A DNA stretch of 64,000 nucleotides, taken from NCBI RefSeq assembly GCF_000208745.1, contig NW_017234732.1, positions 7,346 to 71,345 on the forward strand, read 5' to 3'. Origin of the DNA: Theobroma cacao (Eukaryota; Streptophyta; Magnoliopsida; Malvales; Malvaceae). The position numbers were made by a program, and so were the translations under genes. Positions 37,801 to 49,925 of the stretch are shown one piece after another. Within the stretch, counting starts at the first letter, position 1, and every line of letters begins with the position of its first letter. Under the pieces are notes generated by a model, which ran no database searches, had not been told where the DNA came from, and saw only the letters and a list, made by a program, of their open reading frames with translations.

Positions 37801-40800
37801 CTATTTTAACAAGAAATGGAAAAAAAATTCAATTCAAACTCATTTACAAAGTTATAAAACAACTTAAAGTGAGTAACAAGGCTTTCGAAGGTATGAGCGA
37901 TTATAAATTGACTTTTCTTGTCAATGGATGACTTTCACTTCACGTTTCCCGATGCTAATATTGAATTATGATCCGTTTTAGCCAAAAATGAAAGAATATT
38001 CAATTAACAATCATTTATAAAGTTGTATAACCATTTAAAGCGAGTAACAAGGCCTTCGAAGGTATGAGTGACTTTAAATAGACTTTTCTTGTCAATGGAT
38101 AGCTTTTGTTATATGTTTACTAATGCGAACATCCAACTATGATCTGCTGTAACCAAAAATGAAAAAAAAATTTAACCTAAAATTATCTATAAGACTAAAA
38201 AACCATTTAAAGCGAGTAACTAACCTTTCGAAGGCATAAGGGACTATGAATGGGAATTACTTATCAATGGATGGCTTTCGCTTCACGTGTCCGATGTGAA
38301 TATTTGATTATGATCTGTTTTAACCAGAAATGTAAAACTATTGAATTTAAGCTCATTTATAAAGTTATAAAACAACTTAAAGTGAGTAACTAGGCTTTTG
38401 AAGGCATGAGTGACTATAAATGGACTTTTCTTGTCAATGGATGCATTTCACCTCACATCTCTCAACGCAAACATCCAATTATGGTCCGTTTTAACCAAAA
38501 ATGAAAAAACATTCAATTTAAGATGATTTATATAGTTATAAAACCACTCAAAACAAGTGAGAAGGCATTCAAAGGCATGAATAACTATAACTGGACTTTT
38601 CTTATGAATGGATGGCTTTTGCTTCATGTTTCCCAGTGCGAACATTCAATTATGATCTTTTTTAACCAAAAACAAAAAAAAAGTCAATTCAAAATCATTT
38701 TTAAAGTTATAAAACCATTTAAAGCGAGCAACAAGGCCTTCAAAGGCATGAGTGACCATAAATGGACTTTTCTTGTCAATGGATGGCGTTTGCTTCACGT
38801 TTCGGAATGCGAACATTCAATTATGATCTATTTTAACTAAAAGGGAAAATAAATTCAGTTCAAAATCATTTATAATGTTATAAAACCATTTAAAGTGAGT
38901 AACAAGGCCTTTGAAGGCATAAGTGACTATAAATGGACTTCTCTTGTAAATGGATGGCTTTCGCTTCACGTTTTTGGATGTGAACATTCAATTATGATCT
39001 ATTTTTAAACAGAAATGTAAAAAAAAATTGGTTTAAAATCATTATAAAGTTATAAAATAACTTGAAGCCAGTAACTAGGCTTTCGAAGGTATAAGTAACT
39101 ATAAATGGACTTTTCTTGTCAATGGCTAGGTTTTGCATCATGTTTCTCATGCAAACATCCAATTATGATCCGTTTTAATCAAAATTAAAAAAAAAAAATT
39201 TAAAATGATTTATAAAGTTATAAAACCACTCAAAATGAGTGTGAAGGCATTCAAAGGCATGAGTGACTATAAATGGACTTTCTTGTGAATGGATGGCTTT
39301 CACTTCATGTTTCTTGATGTGAACATTCAACTATGATCTGTTTTAACTAGAAACAAAAAACAATTCAGTCAAAAATTGTTTATAAAGTTATAAAACCATT
39401 TAAAGCGAGTAACAAGGCCTTCAAAGGCATGAATGTCCATAAATAGACTTTTCTTGTCAATGAGTAGCTTTTGCTACACGTTTACTGATGCGAACATCCA
39501 ACTATGATCTATTTTAACCAAAAATGAAAAACATTTCGATCTAAAAGCATTTATAGGAATAAAAAACCATTTAAAACAGTAACTAGGCTTTTGAAGGCAT
39601 GAGCGACTATTAATAGACTTTTCTTGTCAATGGATGGCTTTCACTTCACATTTCCTGATGCTAACATTGAATTATGATCCATTTTAGCCAGAAATGAATG
39701 AATATTCAATTTAAAATCATTTATAAAGTTGTATAACTACTTAAAGCGAGTAACAAGGCCTTCGAAGGCACGAGTGACTATAAATAGACTTTTCTTGTCA
39801 ATGGGTGATTTTCGCTACACGTTTACTGATGCGAACATCCAACTATGATTTGCTTTAACCAAAAATGAAAAAAAAAATCAATCTAAAATCATTCATAGGA
39901 CTGAAAAACCATTTAAAGCGAGTAACTAGCCTTTCGAAATGTACATTGCTTGTTAATGGATGGCTTTCGCTTCACCTTTCTCGATACGAACATTCAATTA
40001 TGATCTGTTTTAAACACAAATGTAAAAATATTCAATTTAAAATAATTTATAAAGTTATAAAACAACTTAAAGTGAGTAACTAAGCTTTCAAAGGCATGAG
40101 TGACTATAAATAGACTTTTCTTGTCAATGGATGGGTTTCACCTCAAATTTCTCGATGCAAACATCCAATTATGATCCCATTTAACCAAAAATGAAAAAAC
40201 AATCAATTTAAAATGATTTATAAAGTTATAAAACCACCCAAAACAAGTGAAAAGGCATTCAAAGGCATGAGTGACTATAACTGAACTTTTCTTGTGAATG
40301 GATGGCTTTCACTTCACGTTTCCTAATGCGAACATTCAATTATGATCTTTTTAAACCAGAAATGAAAAAAATTCATTTCAAAATCATTTATAAAGTTATA
40401 AAACCATTTAACGCTAGTAACATGGCCTTCGAAGACATGAGTGACTATAAATGGACTTTTCTTGTAATTGGATAGCTTTTGTTTCACATTTCTCAATGCG
40501 AACATCCAATCATGATCTGTTTTAACCAAAAAAGAAAAAAAACTCAATTGAAAATGATTTATAAAGTTATGAAACCACTTAAAACGAGTGACAAGGCATT
40601 TGAAAGCATGAGTGATTATAAATGCACTTTTCTTATCACTAGATGGCTTTCGCTTCATGTTTCTCAATGTGAACATCCAATCATGATCTGTTTTAACCGA
40701 AAATGAAAAAAAAAACTCAATTAAAAATGATTTATAAAGCTATAAAACCACTTAAAACGAGTGACAAAGCCTTCAAAGGCATGAGTGACTATAAATAGAA

Positions 40801-40824
40801 TTTTCTTTTCAATGGATGGCTTTT
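28869..40824. repeat. Satellite block S3
   Basis: About 70 monomers of about 170 bp. The first ones (C-E-B-A-G-B2-D-C) continue the 7-monomer order of S2 across the F1 insertion. Subtype G recurs at about 29641, and removing the insertion leaves about 1.17 kb to the previous G. Beyond about 30.2 kb the subtype order becomes less regular. Local lesions include a 10-bp loss between GGCAT repeats (about 29288), a truncated B2 monomer (about 29765), a 41-bp duplication (36966-37047), a fused monomer (about 37700) and another truncation (about 39938). ORFs of 60-117 codons here are repeat shadows. No gene is seen. Confidence 0.94.
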
Positions 40825-42010
40825 TGTCACGACCCGAAACTCCCATCGAGCCCGTGACAACAACCGCGATGTCCTAATAGACATTCATTACCCGAAATGC
40901 TAATCGAAACCTCGCAAGGCTTAACATCAGTTTTCTCGCTTCCCTTGTGAGTATTAGTTACTAAAATCATGTTTTAAAGTGATATGAACCAATTTCAATT
41001 CAAAAACAGTCAAAGAGAAATTTCAATTGCACAAGGGTATTTTGGTCATTTTTCTCAAAAATTTTGAAACCAACTAAAACGTAGTATATGAGAGAAATTT
41101 ACACATTTCATAACTGAAAATAAGTTTAGATATCTAAAACATTCATTTAAAGTGAAATGATAGCGATTAGAATAAAATAAAAATATTGAATAAAATATTC
41201 TATTTTCTTATAAAATAATTTTTATAGAGATATCTGTAAATAATTTTTGTAGCGTAAAAACAAAATAAATTCGTACATATAGTAACACAGATAGTCAAGG
41301 TATGTAATTAAATTTACAATGACATGTGGGCCCCCAAATGACTAAAAGTAATGAAGGCTGTGAACCTACAATTTTTGAGGATGTAAAGCCAACTGTAGCC
41401 TTTGACGATATCAGCTATCTACAACCTATCCTGAGCCTGAAATGGGTAGAAAGGAGGGTGGTGAGATTATATAATCCCAGTGAGTAAACAAATACCATCT
41501 AAGATATCTAAAGCTGAGTAAATGGAGACAGATAAAATAGATTAGCATAAAAATGATTCACAGCATTTCGAACTCATTTTAATAAGATAAAATAGATTCA
41601 TTTCACCCAAATAAACAACGAGGCTTATGATTTCTTGAAAAGCTGGGCTCGTGCCAAAATCATTCTCATACTCAGTTGTCAGGGATACCTTGACCTGCAG
41701 TTATCCCAACCGAGTCCACCAAGGCTGTTAAAAAGTCATGTAAGCATAAATCATGTTTTTATTTTGAAAACATAGCCGTTCCTTGGCGTTGGCTGAGTTC
41801 ACTCTCACGTGGTGGTTTGGCATGAAGTGAACTCCAAAGTTTTTACCTCGGGAGTTACCCTACGAGCCTCTCCGATCGGGGTAAGAGTATAATGGGATTT
41901 CATTCCCCTCTAATAGGCTGGTCCACAAAACCCTCCCACTGTAGCAAGCTAAACCCACCATATAATAAAAATTCAACAGCATGACATGGCAATTTTATCA
42001 TTATCTAGCC

Positions 42011-42098
42011 TATCAAGGCAAACAACAGTTTATACATTTTCAACACAAACACCCTATCAAGGCAAACAACAGTTTATACATTTTCAACACAAACACCC
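42011..42098. repeat. 44-bp tandem duplication in the 3' LTR of Y
   Basis: Two identical units, 42011-42054 and 42055-42098, begin TATCAAGGCAAACAACAGTT. The partner LTR and the X LTRs have one unit, so this arose after Y inserted. Confidence 0.9.
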
Positions 42099-43117
42099 AT
42101 CCAACCATTCATGCCCACGTTATCATAAGCCATTCAATTCAAAACATAATTTATAACACAGTAAGTAGTCTCCAATTACTCTATTTTCAAAACCATCATT
42201 CAATTTCAAGACAATTTTATAAAATCATTTCATTTAATCACATTTTCCATAAAATCACAAAAATGAATTAAAATTCACTTCAGATAATCAAGATGATGAT
42301 AAGGTTACTCACTGTAATGGAAATCGAGTTTCGAGTACTCCGATTCTTGATCCTCAAGTACTATTTCTTTACTTTTGCCAGAAAGTTTACCACCTAGACA
42401 TAATGCACAATCAAGCAATTTACCACATTGGTGCTAAACCGTTATAAAACTATATGGATGCATGAAATGAAATGCAAATTGTTTAGATTATCGTCTAAAC
42501 ACGGTGTTCTACACAAATTCAATTGTGTACCTAAATAAAACGATATTGGCCTAATTCGATCTATCACTCGATTAATTGGCCAATATGTCCAATTCAACTC
42601 CAATTAACTCTATTTTTCTTCCAATTCTCCAAACCATCAAATACAAGTCAAATAGCATAAAATTTAGCAAAATCATTTTCACATTTTCTCTTGGGAATTT
42701 CTGCCATGGTGGGTGCATCAACACTATGATTTTTCTTACTTGATTTTCTCACCATAATTCATCATTTCCTAACCAATTCACTTGAAATAAAATCAAATCC
42801 ACCATACACACTCTACATGGAAGATTTGGCCAATGATGGGCAATGGGAGGAAGTGAATTTTTCTTGTTGGCTTTTCATGCTACACATCACTAACTAACTA
42901 AAAACACTAAAATACATTGAAATCTAACCAAATCAAGCATCAAAACCTCCCTCTAAGTGTTCGGCCAGCAAGGGATTCATCATGATTTCATGTGATTCAA
43001 CCATGGAAAATAAGAAAAAATGCTTCGGAAAGAGAGATTTCAAGCTCAAATTGAAAAATCTTACATTTTTTCACTTGTTTCCTTGAATTTTCACACTTTT
43101 CCCTTGAATTTTTCCAC

Positions 43118-43168
43118 CTAGGGTTTTGTTTTTCCTTTTTCTTGCTTCTCCTTGGTGAGGCCGACCAT
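43118..43168 (-). other. 17-codon basic micro-ORF in F2 LTR (Y 3' LTR)
   Basis: ATG at 43168 to TAG at 43118 encodes MVGLTKEKQEKGKTKP. All five F2 LTRs of cluster 3 have a micro-ORF of exactly this length here, about 35-40 bp downstream of the TATA box. It may begin very close to the RNA 5' end, so translation is uncertain. Confidence 0.45.
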
Positions 43169-43196
43169 AATGAAGAGAAATGGGCTGGTTTTGTGC

Positions 43197-43206
43197 TAAT
43201 TTATAA
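43197..43206 (-). promoter_or_regulatory. Predicted TATA box of the Y 3' LTR
   Basis: TAATTTATAA on the plus strand is TTATAAATTA on the minus strand. It is intact here but altered in the partner 5' LTR. Confidence 0.55.
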
Positions 43207-43819
43207 GGAAAATAATAAAGAAATAAAAGCTTGACACTTGTCACCTTACCATTGGTCCATTTTTAAATTCTTAACTATTAAGCTTTCTTTCTCCACCACA
43301 TAAAATATTTCAATTATCCACAATATCAAATGTTAATGGATGAAATCCATGGGCATGACAAGTGTTGGGTGGTGTAAAATTACAATTTTGCCCTTGGGTG
43401 GCAAAATGACTATTTTGCCCCTTATGCTCAAAAAAATATCGAAATTAAAATTTTTCACCTTTCAAACTCAAATTATGTTCTAAATGGTCAATCTTGGTCA
43501 AAAACTTCTTCCAACATTCTAATTTTAACCTCAGGTGGCAAAATGACCATTTTGCCCCTACGTTATGAAAATTTCAATTTGATTCCAAATCGGTTTTCGA
43601 ACTCCGAATCACCAATTTAAGTCATTCTAAGGTTTTAAAATTCTCAATTTCATCTTAAAATCTCTATTTGGACTAGTTCGAGGCTTAATTCAACTTAATT
43701 GTATCATTTGGTACATTGTTGTCCTTTAACGATTTTCGAGGTACCTAAGTAAGCAAACATGCATTCTTATGTAGGAATGGCATAATAAACATATTGTAGA
43801 GGTGGGCTTGACAGTACTA

Positions 43820-43834
43820 CCCCCCCTAAAATAA
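43820..43834 (-). other. Polypurine tract of element Y
   Basis: CCCCCCCTAAAATAA on the plus strand is a purine-rich run ending in seven G on the minus strand, 6 bp from the 3' LTR edge. It fixes the minus orientation of Y. Confidence 0.8.
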
Positions 43835-43860
43835 AATTTTGACCTCAAAATTTCATTTAC

Positions 43861-43922
43861 TGAACTCAGAGAAAATGTAGGGTATTGTTTTCTCATCTAA
43901 TGTTCGACTTCTTATGTCCTCC
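43861..43922 (-). pseudogene. Chromodomain end of element Y pol
   Basis: The minus-strand frame reads EVEH-stop-MRKQYPTFSLSSV. It matches the E-x-E-x-x-MR-x-x-YP-x-LF ending of plant chromovirus pol, with an in-frame stop just before MRKQYP and another further upstream. The homologous stretch in X (about 49049) is better preserved. Confidence 0.6.
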
Positions 43923-46900
43923 CTTATATAGGGAATTTCGATTTGTTCACCTCATTTACCTCCAATTCAACTCGAGTACTTCACTTATGTCTATTATTAT
44001 CCTTTAAAATCAGATCAACAGTAACCTTCACAATTATGATCTCTTATATCGAGACACCAAACATGCTTCTATTACTATCATTAAACTTGAACCATAACTC
44101 CATCTCAATCATACCAATTTTGATCACATTTTATGCTTATTTAGGTATACCAATCACTACCTTATTACTTCATTTCATATCAAACTTCTCTACTTTCATT
44201 CATTCATCCTATCCTCATACACTATTGTGTAGTTTACGACATCATTAACATGCCATACTCATTCCTGTACATATCCTTAGCGTTAGGGAAGATTAATGGC
44301 TTCAATTAATTCAACATACTTCATGTTTACCTTGCATTTAGGAAATTTCAATCTTCTTAATCCTATTAATCCATCTCATATGGCTTAATAGCACTATAAG
44401 TTACATTCCCTTAACTATTTCCCCAAAATTCCTTAGGTCGCCATAAATCGACTTCTAATAAGATTCTTGATCGTTACATTATCTATACAACTCATCAAAT
44501 ATATTGAGTTCAAATCTCGAACCACTAAAACTATTCTTCATTTTAGTTGGGTACATCACTAACTCCACACATACGTATACATGCACATTCAAATGTCCAT
44601 ATTCCTCATTCTGTATACAGGTCTCTGTTTTCAAATGCCTTTAGACTAATTTTCTTTGTTCATTCCCATCCATAACCAAGATTTAATAGAATAATCTTTA
44701 TAATTCATACAAATTCTCATCATGCCTGTGCATAGTTCGACATCATTTACATACTTATACTCTCTTTTTATCATTTCCAATTATATGCTTAAGTTTCATT
44801 GTACTATATATCATTGCATCACAATGTCATCTCCATTGAATTATAATATATTATGCGTGTATGCTTTATAATCCCATTAATGCCTCAAAGATTTATCTTA
44901 ACTTGATCATTGCATCTTATGCAATACCACAATTCCTAAGAGTCATCCTTTTTTCCTCGATTATCCTTCTTGCCTCTACATTACCTTGTATCTTTCTTGC
45001 ATTCCATTATTGATTTGTCACTTAAAACTCAGACTCATTTGAATCATGTATGCCTCAAGCATTTCGAATTCCAATTTCCATAATATATTAGGAAAGTTTC
45101 ATTATTTGACTTCCTTATCAAGGTTAACCTCAATCATCTTTTGTTCCACTATTTCATATGAACATAACATCATTTTCCCTTAGCCAATTTACAAATTGTA
45201 CTTGAAATTGTAAAACTTGAAATTATGACCTCCTCAAGTACTTTTCAATGTCAATACAAGTATCACTCTCAGCTTATGGCTTCCTTTTTATGATCATATA
45301 ACTTAATGTTTGCTTTCACGAGATCCATGGCAGAACTTCTCTTGAGTATTTCCTTGGGGATATCTATCTTAAACTTATGTCTCACAGCATGTGTTCACTT
45401 AACCCATGACTTAGCCGTTTGGTTCCTTAGCAAGTTTCAAAATCACACATCTTATACTCATCACGTGTAACTTATAATTCTTTCTCAAAGACGTTTAAAC
45501 ATTCTTGAAACACTTAATCACTTATTTGAATTTTCATACTCCAAGTATATCATTTCCATAAAGGCATGCCCAACTACTCATGCTTCAATTTATCTCTAAC
45601 AGTTTCTAGCATACCACGTAGTTTACTTGTGTTGTCACTAATCCTTTCCTTTCAACAAAGTCAAGACAAGATTTGTAAATTCTCGTAACAATATTCTATA
45701 TAATCTCATTTGCTATATCGCCCTTGTAATCCTTCATTCACACTTCCATCACTTGGTATCTTATCTCAATGTAGCCATCTCAAGAATCTTTCAATTTCTC
45801 TTTTAATTATATGCCCATGTACAAGGAGATAAAGAAACTTTTCAATTCATTTAGGTTAACATTCCCCAGAACATTTAAAACTCCCAAATAACAAAGCTCG
45901 ACATCAAAATCAATGACCATTTTCCAACTCGTGCAATCTTCATGCCACTCCCATCTTGCTCATGCATCATAGACATGAGATATTCGTAGCATTGCAGCAG
46001 CACTGTGATTACTAGAAATTCCCTCATCAAAGTTATTTATTTGCATTCAAGGTCACTACATCAATCATCCTCAACCATTGGATTTCCCTTCTAGGCATAT
46101 ATCATGTCATGACCTAGTACTCCCCTCGAGCCCGTGACAACCGCCGTGGTGTCCTGATCGACACTCATTACCTAGAATGTCAACTGAAATCTTGCAAGGC
46201 TTTAATATCAGTTTTCGCACCTCCCCAGTGAGCAATAGTTGTTAAGCATCATGTTTTGAGATATTATAAACTATTTCCAAATCAAAACAATAGAAAAATA
46301 ATTTTTTGCTTATAGGGGCATTTTGGTCATTTTTCCTCGAAAGTCTCGAAACCAACTAAAAATGTAGTATGTGAGTGGAAAACACATATTTCATAACTAA
46401 AAATAAGTTTATATGTCTAAAACATTCATTTAAAGTGAAACTATAACTATTTGACTATAATAAAAATATTCAATAAAATATTTTATTTTCTTATAAAATA
46501 ATATTTATAGAGTTCCCGGTAAATAATTTTTTATAGCATAAAAGCTAAATAAATTCATACATACTGTAATACAGATAACCAAAGTATAAAATTTAATTTA
46601 CAGTGACATGTGGGCCCACGAACGACCAAAAGCATCAAAAGTAGTAAACTTGCAGTTTTTGAGGATGCAAGTCCAACTGTAGCCCTCAACAAAGTGAGCT
46701 ATCTACTGACTATTCTGAGCCTGAAAGGGATGGAAAGGAGGGTGATGAGGTTATGTAATCCCAGTTAGTAAACAAATACCATCTAAAATATCTAAAGTTG
46801 AGTAAATGAAGACAAACTAAAAGGGATCATCATACTGCAATTCATCACCTTTCAACTCATTTCAACCAAATAAAATCAATTCATATAAATTGAGTAATCA

Positions 46901-48311
46901 ACATGGCTTATGAATTTCTTAAAAGCTTTGGCTTGTGCCAAAATCATTCTTATACTCAATTATCTGGGATACCTTGGTCGAGGGCTATCCCAACTGAGTC
47001 CGCCAAGGCTGATAAAAAGTTATGTACGCATAAATCATGTTTTTATTTTGAAAACATAGTCGTTCCTTAGCATTGGCTAAGTTCACCCTCACATGGTGGT
47101 TTAGCGTGAAGTGAACTCTAAAGTGTTAACCTCAGGAGTTATCCATCTGCGCCTCTCATACTGAGGTATGAATATAATAGGGTTATTGTGCCCCCTCTAA
47201 TAGATTGGTCCACGGAACCCATCCACTACAGCGACTAATCAATAACCCACCAATACAATAAAATTTAACAACATGACATGGCAATTTTATCATTATCCAG
47301 CCTATCAAGGCAAACAACAGTTTATACATTTTTAACACAAATACCAATTTAGCCATTCATGCCAATATTACCATAAGCCAATCAATTAGAACCATAAATT
47401 CACAATACATCAAATGGTCTCCAATTACTTTATTTTCAAAACCATCATTCAATTTCAAGACAATTTATAAAATCATTTTATTTAAACACATTTTGTTTAT
47501 AAAACATAAAGATTTACCATTTAAACTCATTTTCCATAAAATCACAAAATCAGATACTATCTCTTTACTTTTGCCAGAATGCTCACCACCTAGACATAAT
47601 GCACAATAAGCCATTTACTACATTTGTGCTAAATTGTTATAAAACCAATTTAGGCTCTATTCTAATGAATGAAATGGGATGTAAATTGTTCGGATTATCG
47701 TCTAAACACGGTGTTATACACAAATTCAATTATGTACCTAAATAAAACGATATTGGCCTAATTCGATCTATCACCCGATTAATTGGCCAATATGTCCAAT
47801 TTAACTTCAATTAACTCCATTTTTCTTCCAATTCTCCAAACCATCAAACACAAGTTAAATAACTTGAAATATGGTAAAATCATCCTCACATTTTTTCTTG
47901 GAAAATTTGGCCATGGTGGGTGCATCAACATTTTAATTTTTCCTACTTGATTCTCACACCATAAATCACTAATTCCTAACCAAATAACTTGAAATAAAAT
48001 CAAAATCATCATCAATACTTTACAAGGAAGATTCGACCAATGGAGGTTCTTGAGGGGTATACAGTTTTTCATGCTAAACATTACCAATCAACTAAAAACA
48101 CTAAAATACATTGAAATCTAACCAAATCAAGCATCAAAACCTCTCTCTAAGTGTTCAGCCAGCAAGAAACCCATCATGAACTCATGTGATTCAACCATGA
48201 AAAATAAGAAAAAATGATTAAGAAAGAGAGATCTGAAGCTTAATTGAAAAAATCTTACCTTCTTTCACTTGTTTCCTTGAATTTTCACACTTGTTCCTTG
48301 AATTTTTCCAC

Positions 48312-48362
48312 CTAGGGCTTTGTTCTTCCTTTTCTTCCTTTGTTCTTGCTTTGGCCGACCAT
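48312..48362 (-). other. 17-codon basic micro-ORF in F2 LTR (X 3' LTR)
   Basis: ATG at 48362 to TAG at 48312 encodes MVGQSKNKGRKGRTKP. The length is identical to that in the other F2 LTRs. Confidence 0.45.
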
Positions 48363-48390
48363 AATGAAGAGAAATGGGCAGATTTTGTGC

Positions 48391-48400
48391 TAATTTATAA
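48391..48400 (-). promoter_or_regulatory. Predicted TATA box of the X 3' LTR
   Basis: TAATTTATAA on the plus strand; intact TTATAAATTA on the minus strand. Confidence 0.55.
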
Positions 48401-49006
48401 AGAAAATAATAAAAAAATAAATGCTTGACACTTGTCACCATTCCATTGGTCCATTTTTAAATTCTTAACTATTAAGCTTTCTTTCTCCACCACATAAAAT
48501 ACTTCAATTATCCATGATAATGATGGGTGAAATTCATGTGCTGGACAAGTGTTGGGTGGTGTAAAATTACAATTTTGGCCTTGGGGTGGCAAAATGACTA
48601 TTTTACCCTTATGCTCGAAAAAATATCGAAATTAAAATTTTTCACTTCTCAAACTCAAATCATGTTCTAAATAGTCAATCTTGATCAAAAACTTCTTCCA
48701 ACATTCCAATTTTAACCTCAGGTGGCAAAATGACCATTTTGCCTTTAGATCACGAAAATTCCAATTTGACTCTAAATCGGTCCTCGAACTCCGAATCACC
48801 ATTTTAAGTCATTCTGGGGTTTTAAAATTCTCAATTTCATCTTAAAATCTCTAGTTAGACTAGTTCGAGGCTTAATTCAACTTAATTGTACCATTTGGTA
48901 CAATACCGTCCTTTAACGATTTCTAAGGTACCCAAGTAAGCAAACATGTATTCTTATGTAGGAATGGCATAATAAACATATTGTAGAGCTGGGCTTGACA
49001 GCACTA

Positions 49007-49020
49007 CCCCCCTTAAAATA
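49007..49020 (-). other. Polypurine tract of element X
   Basis: CCCCCCTTAAAATA on the plus strand, purine-rich on the minus strand, 6 bp from the LTR edge. It is homologous to the PPT of Y. Confidence 0.8.
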
Positions 49021-49048
49021 AAATTTTGACCTCAAAATTTCATTTACT

Positions 49049-49110
49049 AAACTCAGAGAAAAGGTGAGGGTATTGTATTCTCATCTAATGCTCGACTTCT
49101 TATGTCCTCC
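49049..49110 (-). pseudogene. Chromodomain end of element X pol
   Basis: The minus-strand frame reads MRIQYPHLFSEF, the typical end of a plant chromovirus pol chromodomain. Upstream codons give EVEH with stops on both sides of it. It lies directly before the PPT, as expected. Confidence 0.75.
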
Positions 49111-49313
49111 CCTTTATAGGGAATTTCAATTTGTTCACCTCATTTACCTCCAATTTAACTCGAGTACTTCACTTATGTCTATTATTATCCTTTAAAATCA
49201 GATCAACAGTAACCTTCACAATTATGATCTTTTATATCGAGACACCAAGCATGCTTCTATTACTATCATTAAACTTGAACCATAACTCCATCTCAATCAT
49301 ACCAATTTCGATC

Positions 49314-49925
49314 NNNNNNNNNNNNNNNNNNNNNNNNNNNNNNNNNNNNNNNNNNNNNNNNNNNNNNNNNNNNNNNNNNNNNNNNNNNNNNNNNNNNNNN
49401 NNNNNNNNNNNNNNNNNNNNNNNNNNNNNNNNNNNNNNNNNNNNNNNNNNNNNNNNNNNNNNNNNNNNNNNNNNNNNNNNNNNNNNNNNNNNNNNNNNNN
49501 NNNNNNNNNNNNNNNNNNNNNNNNNNNNNNNNNNNNNNNNNNNNNNNNNNNNNNNNNNNNNNNNNNNNNNNNNNNNNNNNNNNNNNNNNNNNNNNNNNNN
49601 NNNNNNNNNNNNNNNNNNNNNNNNNNNNNNNNNNNNNNNNNNNNNNNNNNNNNNNNNNNNNNNNNNNNNNNNNNNNNNNNNNNNNNNNNNNNNNNNNNNN
49701 NNNNNNNNNNNNNNNNNNNNNNNNNNNNNNNNNNNNNNNNNNNNNNNNNNNNNNNNNNNNNNNNNNNNNNNNNNNNNNNNNNNNNNNNNNNNNNNNNNNN
49801 NNNNNNNNNNNNNNNNNNNNNNNNNNNNNNNNNNNNNNNNNNNNNNNNNNNNNNNNNNNNNNNNNNNNNNNNNNNNNNNNNNNNNNNNNNNNNNNNNNNN
49901 NNNNNNNNNNNNNNNNNNNNNNNNN
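49314..49925. other. Assembly gap (612 N)
   Basis: A run of N inside the internal region of X. Frames that cross it are artefacts. Confidence 0.99.

Larger units (their letters stand above)
40825..43813 (-). mobile_element. 3' LTR of element Y
   Basis: On the plus strand it runs TGTCACGACCCGAAACTCCC to GGTGGGCTTGACA. It pairs with 60148-63092 rather than with the X LTRs by shared wording such as CAAGCTAAACCCACC and GGATTCATCATGATTTCATG. It contains a 44-bp tandem duplication (42011-42098) missing from the other F2 LTRs, a TATA box (43197-43206) and a 17-codon micro-ORF (43118-43168). Confidence 0.92.
43814..46104 (-). mobile_element. Internal region of Y, 3' (pol) side
   Basis: It runs from the PPT to the point where X inserted (target duplication TATCA at 46100-46104). 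The end next to the PPT encodes a degraded chromodomain. The rest is AT-rich with many stops in all frames, and I see no other nameable domain. The stretch at about 45860-46020 is homologous to about 50070-50250 in element X. Confidence 0.75.
46105..49000 (-). mobile_element. 3' LTR of element X
   Basis: On the plus strand it runs TGTCATGACCTAGTACTCCC to GAGCTGGGCTTGACA. It is closest to 55169-58148 (shared CTCCCCTCGAGCCCGTGACA, CAGCCAGCAAGAAACCC, CAATAACCCAC). Relative to its partner it lacks the stretch around the spacer at about 56610-56705, a short internal deletion near 47548. It keeps the TATA box (48391-48400) and the micro-ORF (48312-48362). Confidence 0.92.
49001..49313 (-). mobile_element. 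Internal region of X, PPT-side piece
   Basis: A short internal stretch from the PPT to the assembly gap. It is almost identical to about 43814-44130 of Y. Only the chromodomain remnant is recognisable. Confidence 0.8.

Noticed and set aside
40323..40676. Satellite frames as protein-coding genes (also at 18306, 30357, 38523)
   Set aside because: Each is one to two monomers long, begins and ends at arbitrary points, and is broken in adjoining monomers by 1-3 bp length changes.
43943..44248. A 101-codon plus-strand frame (also at 49131)
   Set aside because: It is the antisense of the pol end of elements Y and X and is present in both only by homology.
40825..49000. Pairing 40825-43813 with 46105-49000 as one element
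   Set aside because: The wording of the LTRs and the TATCA and CTTTT duplications pair 40825-43813 with 60148-63092 and 46105-49000 with 55169-58148; the PPT/PBS order agrees.
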